A program made the translations under genes and the position numbers. From positions 682,001 through 746,000 of the forward strand of contig CAWFXC010000001.1 of the NCBI GenBank assembly GCA_963819735.1: a stretch of 64,000 nt of DNA, given 5' to 3'. Under the pieces are notes generated by a model. The model saw nothing but the letters and a program-made list of their open reading frames with translations. It made no database searches and was not told the DNA's origin. Position 1 is the first letter of the stretch, and the number at the start of each line of letters is the position of its first letter. The stretch comes from CAWFXC01 sp963819735. Its GTDB lineage: Bacteria; Actinomycetota; Acidimicrobiia; IMCC26256; DASPTH01. Below, in pieces: positions 60,675 to 64,000 of this stretch.

Positions 60675-61484
60675 ATGGCCATACCCGGAGTGGATGACTA
60701 CCCGATCAAGCTGGGCACGCTGCTCTTCACGATGGTCGAGCCCGAGAAGGGTCACGAGGTCGAGTACAACCGCTGGTACGAGCACGACCACTTCTACTCC
60801 GGGTGCATGGTCGGCCAGTGGCAGTTCGCCGGTGACCGGTTCGTCGCCACCCGCCGGCTGAAGGATCTCCGCTACCCCGCGGGGAGCGACATGACCCCCG
60901 ACAACCTCGTCGGCTCGTACCTCGCGATCTACTGGGTGCTCGAAGGCCACCACGACGAGTGGAACCGGTGGGGCGTCGACCAGGTGAACTGGCTCCACGC
61001 CAACGGTCGCATGTTCGAGAAGCGCCAGCACGTCCACACCCTGCTGTACGAGAAGCGCTGGAGCGAGCGGGCCACCGAGAACGGCACCATCATCGAGCTC
61101 GCGCTCGACCACAACTACCCGGGTCTCGTCGTCGTCGCGGGCGACGTGAACGAGGGGCACACCCACGACGAGGTCGACGCGTGGTTCCGCGAGACCTACC
61201 TGCCCGACGCGTTCGCGCAGTCGTGGGGCCCCGACCTCGTTCTCGACGCCACCACATTGCCGTTGCTCGAAGACCGTCCCGCCGACGTCGCCCTCCCTGC
61301 CGCAGGGCCCAACCGGTTCCTGCAGATGCACTTCCTCGACCACGACCCCGAGGAGGGCTGGGCCGACGGCTACGCCAAGATCGGCGACGCCATCAACGCC
61401 AGCGGCCTCGCCACCCACGTGTGGACGGGACCGTTCATCCAGACCGATTTCGGCACCGACAAGTACACCGACGCGCTCTGGTAA
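60675..61484 (+). CDS. Two-domain EthD/DUF4286-like protein
   Basis: 269 residues; ATG 60675 follows GGAGAG. The first half has EVEYNRWYEHDHFYSGCMVG, the same YNxWYxxxH motif as the 110-residue protein at 44545. The second half repeats the fold with THDEVDAWFRETYLPDAF and FLQMHFLDHDPEEGWADGYA. It is probably a tandem dimeric alpha-beta barrel, acting on a small hydrophobic substrate. The function is unknown. It is divergent from the VOC/ACAD operon. Confidence 0.65.
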   Translation: MAIPGVDDYPIKLGTLLFTMVEPEKGHEVEYNRWYEHDHFYSGCMVGQWQFAGDRFVATRRLKDLRYPAGSDMTPDNLVGSYLAIYWVLEGHHDEWNRWGVDQVNWLHANGRMFEKRQHVHTLLYEKRWSERATENGTIIELALDHNYPGLVVVAGDVNEGHTHDEVDAWFRETYLPDAFAQSWGPDLVLDATTLPLLEDRPADVALPAAGPNRFLQMHFLDHDPEEGWADGYAKIGDAINASGLATHVWTGPFIQTDFGTDKYTDALW

Positions 61485-61812
61485 GGCGCACCGCGTTCCA
61501 GGTAACTGTTCACGTGTCCGTTACACGTTGATCCTCAGGTAATTCACCGGTGCCGCCGATAATGGGTGGATGGAACGAGGCCCGGAATTCGATCGCTCGC
61601 GCCAGACGTGCGACGAGACCCGGTCGACCCGGCTGCACTACCAGCTCCGGTGCCTGCTTCCCGACGGCCACCAAGGGGAACACCGGTGGACCCCGGAGCT
61701 CCTGCCGCTCGACGTGCACTCTGAGGCCGCGACCGGCTGAAGACAACTCGGCTGAACATCGCTCGGCTGAGAAGAGCTCGGCTGGTCGGTAGGGTACGCA
61801 CCGAGGAGCGTG
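61485..61812. other. Intergenic region upstream of the P450
   Basis: 328 bases. It contains a CGTGT-CCGTT-ACACG inverted repeat near 61512-61526 and a 15-bp direct repeat at 61747-61784. A TAGGGT element at 61790-61795 could be the -10 box of the P450 gene. An open frame at 61550-61792 has no domain and unusual composition, so I do not call it a gene. Confidence 0.5.
61747..61784. repeat. 15-bp direct repeat before the P450
   Basis: CTCGGCTG recurs at 61747, 61762 and 61777, exactly 15 bases apart, ending just before the likely -10 element. Confidence 0.7.
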
Positions 61813-63021
61813 ATGACGATGACGCCGGTGCTGTACGACCCCGCGACCTACGCCCATGGATTCCCCTACGAAGTGTTCCGCGAGCTGCGCGACACCGCGC
61901 CGATCTCGCACCACGATCATCCGGGCTGGGCGAACGGCTACTGGGTGATCGCCCGTCACGCCGACGTGCAACGCGTGTCGCGCGACTGGACCGCGTTCAG
62001 GAACGCGCCCAACCCGTTCCTCCCCGACACCGCGGACACCAACGAGGACGGCACGTCGCTGCTGATGATCAGCCTCGACCCGCCGGAGCACACGCAGCTG
62101 CGCAAGCTCATCAGCCAGGGGTTCACGCCCCGCCGGATCAACGATCTCGCGGCGAGCGTGAAGGCGCGCGTCGACTCCGTGATCGACTCGGTCGCCGACC
62201 GGGGCGAGTGCGACCTCGTGAAGGACGTCGCGCTGTGGCTCCCGCTGCACGCGATCGCCGACCTCGTCGGTGTACCGGAAGAGGATCGCAAGCAGGTCTT
62301 CGAGTGGACCGAGCTCACCTTCGGCTTCGATCCCGCAGTCACGCCGACGCAACGCATGGAAGCCGCCCAGGCGATGTTCGCGTACGCCGACGCGATGTGC
62401 GCCGAACGTCGCGACGCGCCGCGCGACGATCTCATGAGCGTGTTGTTGCACGCCGACGTCGACGGCGAGAAGCTCACCGAGCTGCACCTCGCGTTCTTCT
62501 TCATGCTGCTGCAGAACGCGGGATCGGAGACCACCCGCAACCTCATCACCACCGGCACGCTCGCACTGCTGGAACGTCCCGATCAGCTCGAGCAGCTCCG
62601 CGCCGACTTCTCGCTCCTCCCGGTGGCCATCGAGGAGCTCCTGCGCTACGCGACACCGGTGATGTCGTTCACCCGCACCGCGACGCGCGACACCGAGGTC
62701 GCCGGCCAGGCCATCGCCGCGGGCGACCACGTGCTCATGGTGTACGCCTCGGCCAACCGCGACGAGCGGGCCTTCGACGCGCCCGACGAGATCGACATCA
62801 CGCGCGACCCCAACGACCACGTGGCGTTCGGTGCCGGCGGCCCGCACTTCTGCCTCGGCTCGCATCTCGCCCGGCTCGAAGCCCAGCTGATGTTCGAGGC
62901 GATCCTCACCCGCTTCGAGGGCCTGGAGGTCACCGCCGACCCGGCCACGCTGCCGCGCGTCAACTCGAACCTCATCGACGGGCTGGCCGAGATGCCGGTG
63001 CGCTGGTCGGCGGTGCACTGA
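61813..63021 (+). CDS. Cytochrome P450
   Basis: 402 residues. A soluble bacterial P450, NAD(P)H-driven through ferredoxin partners. I-helix FFFMLLQNAGSETTRNLITT with the A-G-x-E-T-T oxygen motif, ExxR in IEELLRYATPV, and heme ligand loop FGAGGPHFCLGSHLAR with Cys. ATG 61813 and ATG 61819 are both preceded by GAGGAG; GTG 61810 is also possible. Actinobacterial CYP families of this type hydroxylate sterols, terpenes or fatty acids; the substrate is not known. No ferredoxin gene is adjacent. Confidence 0.93.
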   Translation: MTMTPVLYDPATYAHGFPYEVFRELRDTAPISHHDHPGWANGYWVIARHADVQRVSRDWTAFRNAPNPFLPDTADTNEDGTSLLMISLDPPEHTQLRKLISQGFTPRRINDLAASVKARVDSVIDSVADRGECDLVKDVALWLPLHAIADLVGVPEEDRKQVFEWTELTFGFDPAVTPTQRMEAAQAMFAYADAMCAERRDAPRDDLMSVLLHADVDGEKLTELHLAFFFMLLQNAGSETTRNLITTGTLALLERPDQLEQLRADFSLLPVAIEELLRYATPVMSFTRTATRDTEVAGQAIAAGDHVLMVYASANRDERAFDAPDEIDITRDPNDHVAFGAGGPHFCLGSHLARLEAQLMFEAILTRFEGLEVTADPATLPRVNSNLIDGLAEMPVRWSAVH

Positions 63022-63039
63022 ACCGCGTGCGCTGACCGG

Positions 63040-64000
63040 CTAGCGCCGGAGCAGGTCGTTGAAGGTCGCGATGAGCAGCGGGTTGAGGATGTCGGCGCGC
63101 TCCCACTGGAGGAAGTGACCGGCGCCCGGCACCATCAACGGTCCGATCCGGTCGGTGAACGCGACCTCGCAGAACCAGAGGAAGTCCTCGCCCACGACAT
63201 GGTCGTCGGGCCCGTAGAGGATCAGCGTCGGCACGTCGACGGTGCCGGCCACGAGCGGCGGCTCGCTCATCGAGCGTCCGTGCGCGAGTTGGTAGACCGC
63301 CCAACCCGCTCGCAACCGGGCTTCGTCGGCGAACGGTTCGGTCATGAAGTCGACGTCGGCCGCCGTGAACGCACCGGGCGACGCCCACAACCGGCTCTGG
63401 TACATCCCCGCCACCCACTGCCGGCGTGCCGCGGGGGTGGGCAGCATCGCCGCCAGCTCGTCGGGCCGCGCGCCCTGCAGCTCGCGGTAGTCGCCGGTCG
63501 GGCCGTTCGACATCGCGCTGAGGCTGCCGTAGTCGAGCCCGGCCGCCGCGTACTCGGCCACCGCCGCCGGCGGGACGGTGTTGAAGAAGCACAGGCGTTC
63601 GACGAACCCGGGGTACCGGTGCACGATGTCGACGGCCACCACGCCACCGACGTCGCCCCCCACCACGGCGCAGTGCTCGTGACCGAGCCCGTCGTGCACC
63701 AGCGCGTACGAGTCGCGCGCGTACACCGCGAGGTCGTACTCGTCGTCGGGTGAGAGATCGCTGTCGCCGTAGCCGCGCAGATCGGGGGCGATCACCTCGA
63801 ACCCGGCCGCCGCGAGCGGCGCGATGTTGCGCCACCAGATCCGCTTGGTCTCGGGATAGCCGTGGAGCAACAACAGCGGGTAACCGCCGATGCCTTCGCG
63901 CACGTACGCGATCGAGATCCCGTCGCGCACCTCCGACCGGTGGATCGTGAACCCGTCGGCCCCGGGCGTCGGTGGTGGCGCGGGTCGCCGTTGCGGGTCG
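63040..64000 (-). CDS. Alpha/beta hydrolase, epoxide-hydrolase-like (5' end missing)
   Basis: At least 319 codons, open to the right edge, so the start may lie beyond it. Motifs: LLLLHGYPETKRIWWRNIAP (HG oxyanion region), PDLRGYGDSD, the nucleophile elbow VVGGDVGGVVAVD with Asp in GGDVGG, LILYGPDDHVVGED and the C-terminal His in VPGAGHFLQWE. These match epoxide hydrolase or haloacetate dehalogenase-type enzymes. It is convergent with the P450, whose products such a hydrolase could act on. If GTG 63930 were the start, the conserved HRSEVRDGISIAYVREG strand would be cut, so an upstream start is more likely. Confidence 0.85.
   Translation of the reverse strand, partial: DPQRRPAPPPTPGADGFTIHRSEVRDGISIAYVREGIGGYPLLLLHGYPETKRIWWRNIAPLAAAGFEVIAPDLRGYGDSDLSPDDEYDLAVYARDSYALVHDGLGHEHCAVVGGDVGGVVAVDIVHRYPGFVERLCFFNTVPPAAVAEYAAAGLDYGSLSAMSNGPTGDYRELQGARPDELAAMLPTPAARRQWVAGMYQSRLWASPGAFTAADVDFMTEPFADEARLRAGWAVYQLAHGRSMSEPPLVAGTVDVPTLILYGPDDHVVGEDFLWFCEVAFTDRIGPLMVPGAGHFLQWERADILNPLLIATFNDLLRR

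Noticed and set aside
61550..61792. Small plus-strand frame upstream of the P450
   Set aside because: Low-complexity Arg/Ser/Thr composition, no ribosome-binding site, and it overlaps the 15-bp repeats.
1..64000. tRNA, rRNA, insertion sequences, prophage
   Set aside because: No cloverleaf-like sequence, rRNA segment, transposase, integrase or structural phage gene was recognised on either strand.

Overview
The window is high-GC DNA with actinobacterial traits: GTG/TTG starts, 4-base ATGA/GTGA overlaps, leaderless-looking genes and many acyl-CoA, short-chain dehydrogenase, P450 and nitronate monooxygenase genes. I infer an actinobacterium, with Acidimicrobiia a reasonable guess; no marker gene here settles it. 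No rRNA, tRNA, insertion sequence, phage or CRISPR array was found.

The layout falls into four blocks. (1) 1-435 holds the start of an XRE-type regulator that runs off the left edge. (2) 0.7-34.2 kb is an attachment and surface block on the minus strand. A secreted subtilase-adhesin of about 7,200 codons (696-22371) carries a propeptide, an S8 protease domain and a very long stalk of Ig-like, YDG, MBG and cadherin-like repeats. Upstream lies a compact type IV pilus locus: pilB, pilC, PilV- and PilW-like minor pilins, a very large PilX-like minor pilin with internal repeats, a major pilin, a small secreted protein and pilT. (3) 34.6-45.9 kb is housekeeping: cysD-cysN-cysC sulfate activation with an RDD membrane protein and a hypothetical protein, then secreted proteins (DUF4333, phosphodiester glycosidase, beta-propeller-like), a DoxX protein, a fatty acyl-CoA ligase, a coiled-coil protein and an enoyl-CoA hydratase. 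(4) 46-64 kb is a catabolic region for acyl-CoA or lipid-like compounds: acyl-CoA dehydrogenases, an APH-type kinase, a sulfotransferase, DUF1214, SDRs, a metal amidohydrolase, TetR and MarR regulators, nitronate monooxygenase, crotonase, serine hydrolase, SnoaL-like and VOC proteins, P450 and an epoxide-hydrolase-like enzyme. Three inverted repeats between divergent genes look like operators for this block.

The main caveat is reading-frame quality. The giant adhesin, pilA, pilX, pilC and pilB are broken by many single-base indels while the encoded protein continues in the next frame. At 21170 removal of one base of a doublet restores the expected protease sequence. Genes from 34.6 kb onward are essentially clean, so I treat most breaks as consensus errors and annotate whole genes across them. 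True gene decay cannot be excluded from sequence alone.

The most interesting system is the pilus plus giant secreted protease-adhesin. The pilus motor has an MshEN-type domain that may sense cyclic-di-GMP, and the stalk contains near-identical 456-bp repeat dimers that could recombine.
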